NCBI RefSeq assembly: GCF_024763615.1
Contig: NC_077222.1
Span: 15,810,001 to 15,874,000, forward strand
DNA from: Phlebotomus papatasi
Taxonomy: Eukaryota > Arthropoda > Insecta > Diptera > Psychodidae
Reading direction: 5' to 3'
DNA length: 64,000 nt
Below, one piece after another: positions 20,950 to 32,800 of the stretch. The notes under the pieces are model-generated. The model did not search any database and was not told the origin of the DNA. It saw only the letters and a program-made list of their open reading frames with translations. Position 1 is the first letter of the stretch; each line of letters begins with the position of its first letter. A program made the translations under genes and the position numbers.

Positions 20950-22453
20950 ATTTCCGCAGAATTTCAAACGAACAACAAAAAAAGTGAAACGATGGATAAA
21001 TAAAACTCATTAATTTTCTGCCCATATATGCATTTATTTATTTTTATTGTTATTATTACATAGGATCTAATTTTTCAGATGAAATGTTTTCTTCAATCGA
21101 TTAATAATTTTTCTTTTTCATTATATTTAATTTCTTGATTAGTTGATTATACGTTTGTTTTTTTTTGCCATTATTTAATAGTTAGATTTCAATATTCTTT
21201 AATGTTTTTTTTTTCTCTTTTCATCTGCATGCTTTTTTTCACTTCTGCAAAGATTATAAATTTTTCTTTAAAGATTACATAAAGTTTTCATTTCTTGTTT
21301 TTTTTTTCTTTCATGAATAATTAATTATACAATATTGAAGCGAATTTTTTTTCACGGTTTTCATCAAAAAACTTCTTTTTTTGTTTTATTCTGCTTAACA
21401 TTACAAATCTTACTTTTTACTTTTCTTACCATTTCCTCAAATTGTTTTGTTGCTTTTTATACCCATACTGAAAAACTTTTAATAATGATTAAAATTGATT
21501 TTTTTTTCTCTTTTACTTAGATCATTTTGACGGTTAAAAGGTATGTTTTTTTTAGTATTTTCTTCTGGAAATATAACATGAAAATTTTCACTTTAATTTT
21601 ACGTTTATCATCCTTCATCATTTTTTTTCTTAAATCGTGTTTCTTTCATTTTTTTTTATTACTAGAACTACTATTGTGAATCCTCATTTTCATTTTTAAT
21701 TAAAAAAAAAATTAGTGTTATTTTAAGAAAGTGAACCAACCGAAAGTGGTCATATTTTTATATTGATTTTATACTTGAACAAATAGTTTTTATGTCAATA
21801 AATTGTTAATAACTAATTTTTTTGTTGCAATATTAGCACAAAATTACTGTTTTGTATATTGCAGTTTTTTTCTTGATTTTTTCTCTGTAGTACTCATTTT
21901 TTTTCTTTAATTATTATAATTCATTTTTATGCAATGCTTTTTTTTCTTCATTTCTCTAAATATTCTACTTTTCATTTTTCTCATCTTATTTTTATTCTTT
22001 CAAAATTCATTTTTTTCTGAATATGTATGTTTTTTTCCTTTTAGAAATTTCTTTCATTTTCTTTTTCATTAATCATTAGATTATATAAATTGGGTAGCAT
22101 TAATTCGCTTGTTTTTTTTTTTCTTCTTTAAGAGTAATTACAATTAAAATGAAATCAATACACAAACACATACTAAATTATCATTTAAGAAAAAGATTGT
22201 TCTTTATGTTTAAAAAAAAGGGGAAGAAAATATAAGATTGGTTGTCCTTTAAAAATCATTGATTCTCTCACTTCATCTTCATTTTATTTTTCTTTTCATT
22301 TGAAAATTAAATCTTTCATCTTCAGCAAAAAAATTATCTCTTCAAAGGCATTTCAAAAAACCATTTTTTTTTTAGTTTGAGCCTTGAATCCTTTCATCTT
22401 TTTTTTAGTTTTTTTTTCATTAAAATGTTTCATCTCATCATTTTTTTTTTAAT
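20950..22453. other. Very T-rich tract (A-rich on the minus strand), UTR-like
   Basis: The plus strand has dozens of T runs of 6-12 and few G or C. No repeat copy or open frame of interest is visible. It directly follows, on the minus strand, the small coding-looking segment at 22454-22523. A 3' UTR of an unrecognised minus-strand gene is therefore possible, but plain low-complexity DNA is equally compatible. Confidence 0.3.
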
Positions 22454-22523
22454 TCATGTCATATCAAAGAGCGTCCCCGTGGAGGACACTCTGAAGGTGT
22501 GCTTAGCATCATTGAAAAAATTT
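22454..22523 (-). CDS. Possible terminal coding exon of an unidentified gene
   Basis: On the minus strand an acceptor-like TTTATGGCAG is followed by NFFNDAKHTFRVSSTGTLFD-M-T and TGA at 22454-22456. The codons have G or C in the third position far more often than surrounding DNA (AAG CAC ACC TTC then GTG TCC TCC ACG), which is what suggested coding. The plus strand is also open here. I cannot name the protein and see no partner exon within the window. It may be chance. Confidence 0.25.
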
Positions 22524-22799
22524 CTGCCATAAAACTTGTCACTTAGTTGTGGTCAAAAGCAGGTGAAATATTTTTCGTATCATTCCATTTTTTGGGTTAT
22601 TTGATTTTTTGTGTTTCGCATGTTTTATTTATTTTTGTTTTCTTAAATTCTCTGTATATTTGGGCAGATGTTATTATTTATTTGTATTTTTTTCTCCAGT
22701 ATAAAATCTAGATGGAATATTTTGGCATTGCTTTACTTTACCGAAACTTTTTCTTCTCGAAATCATATTTAGCAGGAAGTGCACTAAACCCATTAAATA

Positions 22800-25640
22800 A
22801 GCTCCACTTAAAAATAAATTATTGGCCACGCCTCCTTCAAATGGAATAATAAATTGCAATAGGTTATGTTTGAATCATTTTGTTGAAGGATACTGAAGCA
22901 ACTTCAGAGCAAATCAGCTTCGCAATTTCTAAATTGGCGGGCAAGATCTTACCTTAGAATCCTTTGCTCTGATAATTATAAGCCACGCCTCTTTTCAGAA
23001 CCAGCCATAGATTTTATAAAATTAAATATAATTGAAAACTTTCTCTTTGGAAATAATTTTGGACAATTATGCAAAACAGATGACAGTGGAAATAAATAAC
23101 AGGAATTTGAGCGAGATGAAAAGTACAAGAAGTAGGCGTGGTCTAACGAAATTATAATTTGATTTCTTTTTTTTTAACAAATTATTACGCTTCTGGAACA
23201 GGAATTCGCTACATTTCATCAATATCTTAATTACACTGCATTTCATTTTTTCTTACGGAATGTTGTAGATTTTTGAATTTTACTCAATGTTAAAAATAAG
23301 ACAAGTGGGCGTGGTCTAATGTAATTCCTCTTTCATTTCCATTTCTTACATATTAATTGGCTTCTTGAATAGGAATTCGTGAGATTTGACCAATATCTTC
23401 TTCATTCTTACGACATGTTGCACAAGATTTTAGAATTCTACTCAATGTCAAAAATATAAAAAGTGGGCGTGGTCTAGCGAAATTATACTCTTCTTTATTT
23501 TTTACAAATTATAAGGCTTACAATAGAAATTTGCAAGAGTTGATCAATATTTTAAATCCACGGTTTTTTTTTTATTTTACGAAATGATGCAAAATGTTGC
23601 ATAACATTTAGGAATTTTAATCAATGTCAAAAATATGTATGAACAGGGGCGCGATCTAACAGAATTACTAGTCTCTTTTAAATTTTTACACAATTTTTGG
23701 CTTCATGAATTGGAATTCTTGAGATTTAATCAATATCTTCTTTATTCTTACGACAAGTTGCACAAGATTTTGGAATTGTACTCAATGTCAAAAATACAAA
23801 GAGGGGCGTGGTCTAACGAAATTATACTCTCCTTTCCAGTTTTTACAGATTATTAAACTTTTCAGAATAGGAATTCGTAACTGTAATAGTCTCGAATTCG
23901 TCCAGTGAATGAATGGAAAAGTAATGCCAATACATTGACAATGAACCGCCTAAAAAGAGAGGTTGGTATAGGAAATAAGTTTCGACATGCAGAGTTCAGT
24001 CGAATACAAATACTCATTCACTGCCCAGATCCACAAACCAAGGTTGGTTTCCGTGATATAAAGCGGTACTGTGTGCATCAGAACGCACACAGAGCACTGT
24101 GATATGGAGCAGGTTTACTCGCCTTGGGGGTTAAGATAGAACAGGAGAATGGGGAGTGCATAATGGGCCCAAATAAGTGGCCTGGGTGCAGCGGTTCCGC
24201 AAGGAATATAACCGACCCATAGACAAATCTTAATCTCTTAATCTTATCAAACACTCAAATTTTTTAATCAATTTAGGAACAGGAAATATGAAGGGTGGGC
24301 GTGGTCTAAGTACAAATGCAATGTTAGCAATTTCAAATTTTTATCACATTTTAGGTTCATTAGGAGAGAAATTCTTGAGATGTGATCAATATTTGCTTAA
24401 AATCTTACGAACTGTTGTTGAAAAATCTAATTAGCATCCTGTTTAGAATAAAGTCTTAATATTTGAATATTTCTCGACAATTTTACGAAATGTTACAAAA
24501 ATTTTAAGATGTCACTTAGAAGCCAAAAATAGAAGTGGCCGTGGCCTAATCCATTCTTACACTCAATTAGCGCTTTATTGAAATTCTTACGCTGTACAGG
24601 ATATGAACTCTTAGTATTTTTTTTTCTGTAATTTTACTTAGAAACAAAAAAATCGACGGCCCAATCTACTTGAGAAGTAAGGGCAAAAGGGCAGAGTGGA
24701 AAAAAAAATTTAAAAAATCGAAGTGGGTGATGCAACTTAAAATTTTCATCATAATCTTCAGAATTTGACTTCTTTGTTGCCTTTTCTCGTTACTTTGAGG
24801 AAAAAAATCGACCTATCTCTATTTTATTCTAAAAGTTTTAAAAAGGGGCATGGTTTAAAATTTTATAGAAAAAATCTTTCAGGGAACTCATTTTTTGAAC
24901 TCATTTGGATAGTTTTCTGGGACATTCTTTAAATCTTGTACGGAATATTTCTGAGCCCTCTGTCAATTTCTGGGAATATACTGAAACCGTGTTATAGTAA
25001 AGATTCAGAACTGTTAATTAGTTTATTACATTCTTGTGGAGAGGGTATGGCATAGTTTTTGTGAAAAGAATCTTTCTAAGCACCCCTCAAATTAAACTTC
25101 TGAAGAAAATTTCCTAGAAATTTATCAATAAATTTCTGTAGCAAAATGTACAAGCACGAACTAGTTCAGAATTCTCTAAAGGGGGCGTGGCTTAATTTTT
25201 TTGTGAAAAGAATCTTTCTGAACACGCGATAAATTGAACTTCTGAGGAAAGTATGCTGGAAATTTGTCAATAAATTCCTGTAAACAAAAAAATTACAAGG
25301 AAGAACTGGTGCATTAGTCCTATGAATGGGCGTGGCGTAATTTCTGTGAATAGAATCTTTATAAGCAAGCCTCAAATTAAACTTGTGAAGAAAATTTGCT
25401 GGAAATTTATCTATAAATTCCTGTGACAAAAATGTACAAGAACGAGCTAGTTCAGTATTCTGTGAAGGGGGCGTGGCTTAATTTTTAAGGAAACAATCTT
25501 TCTGAGTTCGCCGGAAATTCAATTTCAATTGCTGTAAATTTGTCAATAAAATCCTGCATTAAAAGTTTTCAAACACAACTTAGTTCATTAGTCCCATGAA
25601 GGGGGCGTGGCCAATAGTTACTTCTGCGTGAAGCTTGCAC
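22800..25640. repeat. Array of diverged repeats each carrying GGGCGTGG
   Basis: GGCGTGGTCTAA-type cores recur near 23134, 23307, 23465, 23647, 23803, 24297 and 24534 (spacing about 156-182 bp within the compact block). GGGGGCGTGGCTTAA-type cores recur near 25181, 25328, 25467 and 25601 (spacing about 134-147 bp). Inverted cores CCACGCCTC lie near 22825 and 22985. Shared phrases include ACTCAATGTCAAAAATA in the first series, and GAAAAGAATCTTTCT and AATTTGTCAATAAATTCCTG in the second. A SINE interrupts it at 23888-24250. Confidence 0.8.
23888..24250 (+). mobile_element. SINE, 5'-truncated copy lacking the tRNA head
   Basis: It is colinear with the body of the full-length SINE at 62404-62796. 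The two share TCGAATT..GTCCAG, AAGTAATGCCAAT.CATTGA, CAATGAACCGCCTAAA, GGGGAGTGCATAATGGGCCC and ATAGACAAATCTTAA. It lacks the A-box and B-box region, so it is a typical 5' truncation of a retroposed copy. The 65-codon frame inside is an artefact. Confidence 0.88.
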
Positions 25641-26970
25641 AGAAGGTCTTTTCTACCTTCCTGCATAAATTACAATTTTCTCTTCAGAGAAAGTTGCAGT
25701 AAAGTAAAGAAATCCCAATGTTTTATACTCTTCTTCCTCGTCATCTCTCTTGTTGTCTTCATTTGTACACCAAATGTAAAAATAGTTATGCGTCTTTATT
25801 CTCCACTTTTCTTCATCTTATTCTCATTTAAATGCAAAAGTTGTCACCGTCTTAATAAAATTATTTTATTTTTATTTTTTCCTCTTGTAAACAGAGAAGA
25901 AAATGGCAACAATTTGCACTTTGGCGAATTCTTTCTTTCACGCTTCATCATATATCTTCGTGTAAGTATATAATGTCAACTAATATACTTTCCGCATTTA
26001 TCTCGGTGTACATTTTATGTAATATTTTTCACCAATTTGTGATAACAATTGTAACAAATATATAAAAATATATTCATAGGAGTGCACATCACAGACCTGA
26101 CTGTATAATTCTGAGGGTTTTAAATATTGTTTTTTTCTCTCACTTTTTTCTACAGCACTTTTTTTTACTTCTTTAAGATCGTCGTTTATTTTATTTGTTC
26201 AGTAACAACATCTCTTCACATGTCATTACTGCAAATATTTTTGTTTTTTTTATTTTTTTCGATTGGTATTTAAAACCCTGACAATATTTTTTAAATACTA
26301 TTGTATTGTACATATAGTAATATTTAAAAAACTAACAGTCGGTATTTTTTTTTATTTATCATTAAAATTCTATCACGTCTTAAAATGCTTCTCTCTCCCT
26401 CCTCACGTTCTGCGCTCATCTTCCAGCATTTTTCTTCCATCCTCCATGCGCCATCCTCCAATCGTCTCAGTATTTAAAGATCATTGTGGTTTATAACGCT
26501 TTCTTTTGATTATACGTTCTCTCTCTCTCTCCCTTCCTTTCTCTCTTCTGCACCTCATCATCGTCTTACGTTTAGGTTATTAGTATATTTACAATAGTAC
26601 ATATAAATAAACCTCAGGCATGTGTAAACGTTTTCTTTTATCTCTTTTTCGCGAGAAATGCTCACTTTTCTCTTAAGCATTTTCACACCCTGTCCAAAAA
26701 TTCTTCCTTTAGATTGCATTCCAATGCGCTCTTCTGTAATACTTTAGTATTTCTTTTTTTTTTTTTGTTTTGCCTTATTCACCAAAACATCCTGCAACTT
26801 CTTCCCTGCATTCGCCAAGTTCACATTTTATCAAAGAATTGTGTCCTGTGTCTTTACTTTCGATCTTCATTGCGTGTATTTTTTTTTAGTATTGTATGTT
26901 GGTCAAAATCGGGAGTGTGGTAAAATTATTTATTTAAATTCTCAAAAAACAATATGGCTAAAAACCATTA
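25641..26970. other. T-rich, non-repetitive stretch with UTR-like motifs
   Basis: Few internal repeats are seen. On the minus strand AAATAAAATAAACG (about 26190-26205) offers polyadenylation signals, and TGTAAATA at 26586-26593 matches a Pumilio-type site. This could be distal 3' UTR of a minus-strand transcript, possibly FAM120. The plus-strand frames here are Phe/Ser-rich and not convincing. Confidence 0.3.
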
Positions 26971-27409
26971 ATGCACAGAGAGTGGAAATTAATTGAGTGT
27001 AACTAAAAATGTGTAATCAATTAAGTGTAAAAGAATTATTGTGTAAAAAAACGTGTAAAAAGTAAATAATTTATTTACTTTTAACGCAGAGATAAACGTT
27101 CTGCGTAAAATTGCTCAAAATCTTTCAAGACGTTTTTACACATTAACTGATTGTGTAAAATATTGTGTAAGTTTTACACAATAATAATTCAAAAACAAAG
27201 AATTAAAATAAAATAGATAACCATGGCTATTAAATTAACATAGAAAATTTCAGTTTTCGAATTGGAATCGCAAAGCTGCATATTGCTATCATTGAAGTAT
27301 TTTAACATAGCGAGCAAGAGAGATCATTTGCACTCGATCAGTGACTTTCGAACAAAAATCACTCGATTGAAAATCGTTCTTTTTCGGATTTTGAGCAGAA
27401 AGCGCTATA

Positions 27410-28400
27410 TTCGCGATTTTACAGCAAGAACTCACATAATTAGCGACTTTTGAACAAAAATTCGCTCAATCAGCGATTTCTGAGCGACAATTTGCTCATT
27501 CAGTGATTTCTGAGTAGAAATTCGCTCAATCAGCGATTTCTGAGCAAAATTTGCTCAATCAGCGACTTTTTAGCATGAATGCTCTCAAATATGCGCTCAA
27601 TATGCGATGTCAGAGCGAAAATTTGCTGATTCAGAAATTTCAAAGGAAGAATTCGCTCAATCAGCGACTTCTGAGCAAGAATAAGCTAAGTAAGCGATTT
27701 TTGAGCAAAAATTCGCCGAATCAGCGATTTCTCAGCAAGACTTCGCACAATCAACGATTTCTGAGCAAGAATTCACTCAAAAAGCGATTTCTGAGCAAGA
27801 ATTCACTCACTCATCGATTTCCAAGCGAAAATTCGCTCAATCAACGATTTCTGGTGAGAGAAAAGTCGCTCGATCAGCGATTTTTGAACAAAATTTCGTT
27901 CAATCAGGGATTTCTCAGCAAGACTTCAATCAGCCATTTCTGAGCAAAAATTCTCTCAATCACCAATTTCTGGTGAGCGAAAAGTCGCTCGATCAGCGAT
28001 TTCTCAGCAAGAATTCGCTCATAAAGCGATTTCTGAGCAAGAATTCACTCAGTCATCAATTTTTGAGCAAGAATACGCTCAATCAACGATTTCTGAGCAA
28101 GAATACGCTCAATCACCGTTTTTTGAACAAGAATTCACTCAGTCACCGATTTTTAAGCGAAAATTCGCTCGATCAGGGATTTCTGGTGAGCGAAAAGTCG
28201 CTCTATCACCGATTTTTGAAGAAGATTTCGCTCAGTCACCGTTTTCCAAGCGAAAATTCGCTCAATTAGCGATTTCTGGTGAGCGAAAAGTTGCTCTATC
28301 ACCGATTTTTGAAGAAGAATTTTCCCAATCACTGATTTTTGAGCAAAAATTTGATAAATCACCGATTTCTGAGCAATAATTCGCTCAATCAGCAATTTCT
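27410..28400. repeat. 30-bp minisatellite, about 30 units
   Basis: The unit is approximately TTCTGAGCAAGAATTCGCTC followed by AATCAGCGAT, repeated with point changes through nearly 1 kb. A longer variant with TTTCTGGTGAGCGAAAAGTC recurs near 27848, 27968, 28180 and 28275, giving a hint of higher-order structure. Because 30 is a multiple of three, long frames (130 and 98 codons, repeating Leu-Ser-Lys-Asn-Ser) stay open. I judge them non-coding, as there is no splice context and AT-poor codon bias is absent. Confidence 0.9.
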
Positions 28401-28819
28401 TACCAAAAAAAACTGTATTTTCGATTTTTGAATAAAAATCATTCGATCTTGGTGTGAAAATCGTCCGATACTGTGATCTTTGTTCAAAGATTGTCACTGA
28501 TTTTCCAATTTTGCTTCATTTTTCACTAAGAAAATCAAAATAATCCTCTTTGATCCTCAGAATGACACGATTTTTGGGAATATTACCATTTGTCTTATAA
28601 GATCTTCTTCGCAATGAAGAAAATTGCTGAATAAGCTAAATCGTATTTCCGCTTAATCATGCTTCTTTGAAAGAAAAAATATGATCCCTAAGTTGATTAG
28701 CTCTATGAAATTGCGATTAGTGAGAAACTCTTTGCTCACGAGCAATAAAGTACCCTAAAAATTAAAAAATCGCAATAAATATTTAAAAAAAAAACTGAAA
28801 ATTATTAGGAAACAATTAT

Positions 28820-28833
28820 TTTATTAATTTATT
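28820..28833 (-). promoter_or_regulatory. Candidate polyadenylation signals for FAM120
   Basis: Two AATAAA hexamers lie on the minus strand (28828-28833 and 28820-28825), about 620 nt past the FAM120 stop. They are the nearest canonical signals seen. They coincide with the edge of the inverted-repeat element, so a transposon-supplied 3' end is possible. Confidence 0.4.
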
Positions 28834-29447
28834 CTCTCATTTTATCTGTCCACCAATTTTCCACTCTCTGTAAAATCATCCAATTTATTAAATGCAACAT
28901 TTGCAGTTGATCCTTCCGATTAATTGGATGACTAAATCATGATTCTCAATAGCCTGTTTTACGTAAAAAAAAATCTTATTCATATAAAAAATCCGTGTTA
29001 TTCAAATAAAAGACATATTAAAACATTACAGTTTATGATGTAAATATTGTATATAGGGAATAAGAAATGTTTCAAACTTCTTACATCTACAGCAAAAAAA
29101 AATGTAATTTAGAAGGAAAAAAATATTAAATTGAATAGAAATCAACTGTAGAGTTGTCTATTCAATAAATTTTTTTAAAACTGTTTTAAAATTCTTATTG
29201 ATCATTGTTTCTTTTTTAACCTTAAAACCTACATTATCTTTTTGGTTTTACCAAAAAGGCCAAAAAGTGTGAAAGAAAGGGGAAAAAATATTATAAATTC
29301 TTATTGTATAAACCTACAAAAAAGTTCTCAAATACACATTTCACATTCTTCTTAACAGTAATAATATAAAGTAGATGCGCAAAATGTTTAAAAAATGAAA
29401 ATGTTTCATTTTCTTTTTTTCTATCTGTATGCGTGTGTTTGTTTTTT

Positions 29448-29814
29448 TTAATTGTTAACAGGCACATCTTCTTGTCCTTTCTGCCCAATCGCGGAAGTTG
29501 CGGAGCCATTTTCCTCCAATTTCTTCTCAATTTCTCCTTTACCCTGACTACTTTTCAACTTGACATCAGTATCACAACTGGCGGACTTTATAGAAAGGGC
29601 ATCATGTGAATCATTCGTACCATTAACACCATTTTTATCAAGCTTTACCTCTTTTTCGGCTGCTCCAGATGAACTTTCGGCTGGTTTTGCATCTGAATCT
29701 GTTGTAGCATTCCCATCTACTTCGGCCTTCTTCTTCTTCTTCTGCTCACTCTCTTCCTCCTTGAGGATCTCGTCACACATCGAATTGGCCAGGTCAGATG
29801 CCAACACAGTTGTC
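29448..29814 (-). CDS. FAM120A: FAM120 last coding exon
   Basis: The acceptor GTGTAACAG is followed by a Gly-completing base and TTVLASDLANSMCDEIL. The remainder is a charged, low-complexity tail with EEESEQKKKKK and ends EDVPVNN, TAA at 29448-29450. A MITE begins only about 55 nt upstream of the acceptor. Confidence 0.87.
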
Positions 29815-32800
29815 CTGTTACACCAAAGAGAAAGGAATTCCTTTCTTAAAATTGTTTCTTATGGCTCCGGCATACCTTTTACACCAGAAAAATTTCATAA
29901 GATCAAAATTCACATCCATTTCTTTTTTTAAAGTTTTGCATGTCTATCCTTTCGAAAGACACGCGAATTTTGATTTCTTCAAATTTTCCTGATATAAAAG
30001 GTACTCTGAAGAGATTAGAGTTTCAATTGATTGCAGCAATTATTGTTGGCTGCAGCAGATTTTAATAATAAATAATAATAATCAAATTTAACAAGTAGTA
30101 TAAAACAGAAATCATAAATTTTTAAACTTAAAAAAAAAATATTAGAATATTCTCAGTAAAGAAAAAAAAAACGGGAAAATTTAGAAATCATAAATACGAA
30201 TCATCTTGACAACTCAGATTGCTTGACAGAGATTTCTAGACAAATGTGCTTTATGGTGATATTCCAAAGAAGTTCTGAACATTGTTTTAACACTTTACTG
30301 TTCCCAAGTGCTTCAGCATCATCGACTTTTCTTTGTGCTGGTTCCTGTCTCGACTATTGTCCCCGGTTCTCGCCGTGTTCTAAAACCACCAAAGCAGTCA
30401 TGACAGGCACCAATAAAAAGAAAAGTTGGTAATGCAGAAGCACTTGAGAACAGAAAAGTGCTAAAACAAAATGTTCATTTTTCATTGGAATAAAGCGTGT
30501 CCTGGATTTAAATGACAAGATTTCGACATGAAGTTACTCACAATAGGAATTGAGTTTTGTTTCGATTTTTTTTGACGTTTCAAGAGAATTTCATCAGCTT
30601 TTTATTTCTGAAAAAAATATTGAAAAAGGTTGTATTTTGGCTGAGAAAAGTGATAAAAATGGAGAACCTGCGCAAATTGATCGTGGACACGTACCTAAAG
30701 AAATATAAATAGTATTTTAATATGTACTATAGTTTTTTAATGAGAGTCATTTGTCTTCTTCTCTTTTAAATTCGGGACACGCTTTAGCACCATTACTCAT
30801 GTCAATTTATTTACATATCCAATTGGGAAAGCGTGAAAAACACCTCTAGCGAGAGGGGAGGGGGTCATCAAAGACCATAAGACGATATCTCTCACGTACC
30901 GTTTGTTTTTTTTTTTAATAATTAAATAAATTAACCGGTATTTAACAGATTTATTACCGTTTAATACTGTATATTTCTGTACAATTTCTGTTTTGGCATC
31001 TTCTCATTTTTGGATATGTTTTAGAGATTATCCAGGCGAAAATTTCGTCCTTATACGAAAATACCGTTGAATCATTCGTAACGTATTTTCAAGGACAAAG
31101 GTTAAAAAAGATCTACGCCTTATCTTAACCGAATGGTATCATGTTTGACATCGTTGGAAAGGTCTTGGAATTCCAGACAACCATTAACCGAGTTCAATCG
31201 ATTATGAAGCGGTAATGAACCGGTTTATAACCTATAACTATTTTTATCCGAAAATAACTGGTATTGCTTCTAAGCTATTTTAGGCTGTGTTTTAAGTACT
31301 TTATAAATCGGTTCAAATCGGTTGTGAACAGGTAAACTTAATGCAACACCAGGCACTTTTTACAAATAATACCAAAAAGAAAATATTGAAAAACAAAAAA
31401 AAAACAATTTGATTTTAAAACGCTTAAATGTCAAAATATTCAAACATACACAAACAGAGCTTTCGAAGACGGAGATTTTGTGAGCTGAATCTTGAGCAGA
31501 AATGCACAGAAATAAAGCTCAGTGTGGGACTTTTATTTCGAAATGCAGGTTTCGAAAAAAAAATCTCCTGAATAGATGCCCCTTTGCGGGGATTTTGATT
31601 CGAAACCACCATTTCGAAATAAAAGCTCCAAACTGAGCTTTAGTCAAGTGTACTTGTGTCTGTCAAAAATAATCCAAAAAAGAGACTTTCTTACTTCTTG
31701 ATAATTCCGCAAGGTGACTGAGGTACATCCTGTTCGAATTTCTAAGTGCTCAAGTGTCAAAATGTGACGGTATCCACATTGTTGTGAGGAAAAAAAAACA
31801 GAACAACGACTTTTACTGTTCTTGCCCCAGAATTTAATCACTCCCTAATCACTGAGTAACTCTTTTGTCAGCTTTTAGTGTGATATTTGATAAATTTTCC
31901 CCATCTTGTTCGAAAATTTAGTATGAAAATTTGAAATTGAATCTGAATTCTTCGAACATCAACAACTTTTTGTGCAAATAGAGTTCCATTTACCTTTTAT
32001 CCAAGACACTAATGGGGAATCAAAATCTAATTCTGTTTGGGCTCGAAAGTTCTGTTTGTATTCGAATGTTTCGAATTTTTCGAATGATGATTTCTTTTAA
32101 ATTCCCCATTATAAAAAAGGCTTTAGGGGAGAAAGTGCCCATATTTCTTTTTTCCGAGACACACATCTCTTACAAAAAGTAGGTAACTGGGTATTATTTC
32201 GAAAAATTCAAAAAAGTTATCGAATTAATCCACTCTGCAAGGAAAAACTTATAATTTTTAAATTATTCCAGTTTTAGAATATTTCGTCCTGGAACATCTA
32301 CGTTCGAAAATCATTTCTATGTCGAATTTTCGAAGATCAAAGTTTAACCACTTTGGAGGGCCTATTTTTCAACCGATTTGCTTAAATTTGGATTTTTTTT
32401 TGAAAGATCTTGAAATTTCCAACCCGACTGCGTCGTACTTAATCGGTCATGGATCGATATAGTACCCGTAATTGATGTATCTTTCTCAAATATTTTTTAT
32501 TTGTTTGAAAGCTTGTGACACGGCTAGAAAATAAACGGTAAGAGATATCGACTTCAGGTCTTTGACGATCCCCTCATGAATCAACATTATCTAGGACAGT
32601 CTTTTTTCCCCACTCCCTCAAAAACCATGTTTTTTGGTTTATTTCGAAAACGGCTCCTACAATTTGTTTCATTTTCGAATTTCGAGAAATCGTCAATCAG
32701 AGCAATTGACACTCAAATCATCCAGTTTTTTCTCAATGGAGACAGGAAAAATTCCTGCCTCCGCCCAGAATCGAACTGGAGACCTCTCGTTAACTAGGTT

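Larger units (their letters stand above)
26975..28878. mobile_element. 1.9-kb inverted-repeat element carrying a minisatellite
   Basis: ACAGAGAGTGGAAATTA stands at the left and AATTTTCCACTCTCTGTAA at the right, which are inverted. GTGTAAAA-type words crowd the left part (26995-27190), and the centre is occupied by a 30-bp tandem repeat. I saw no transposase. The target duplication is not clear. Confidence 0.5.

Noticed and set aside
25635..26923. Several Phe/Leu/Ser-rich plus-strand frames
   Set aside because: They reflect T-rich composition; no start context or domain is seen.
27551..28269. Two long plus-strand frames with a ten-residue repeat
   Set aside because: They are translations of a 30-bp minisatellite; a unit divisible by three keeps frames open without selection. 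Listed as a finding at low interest only.
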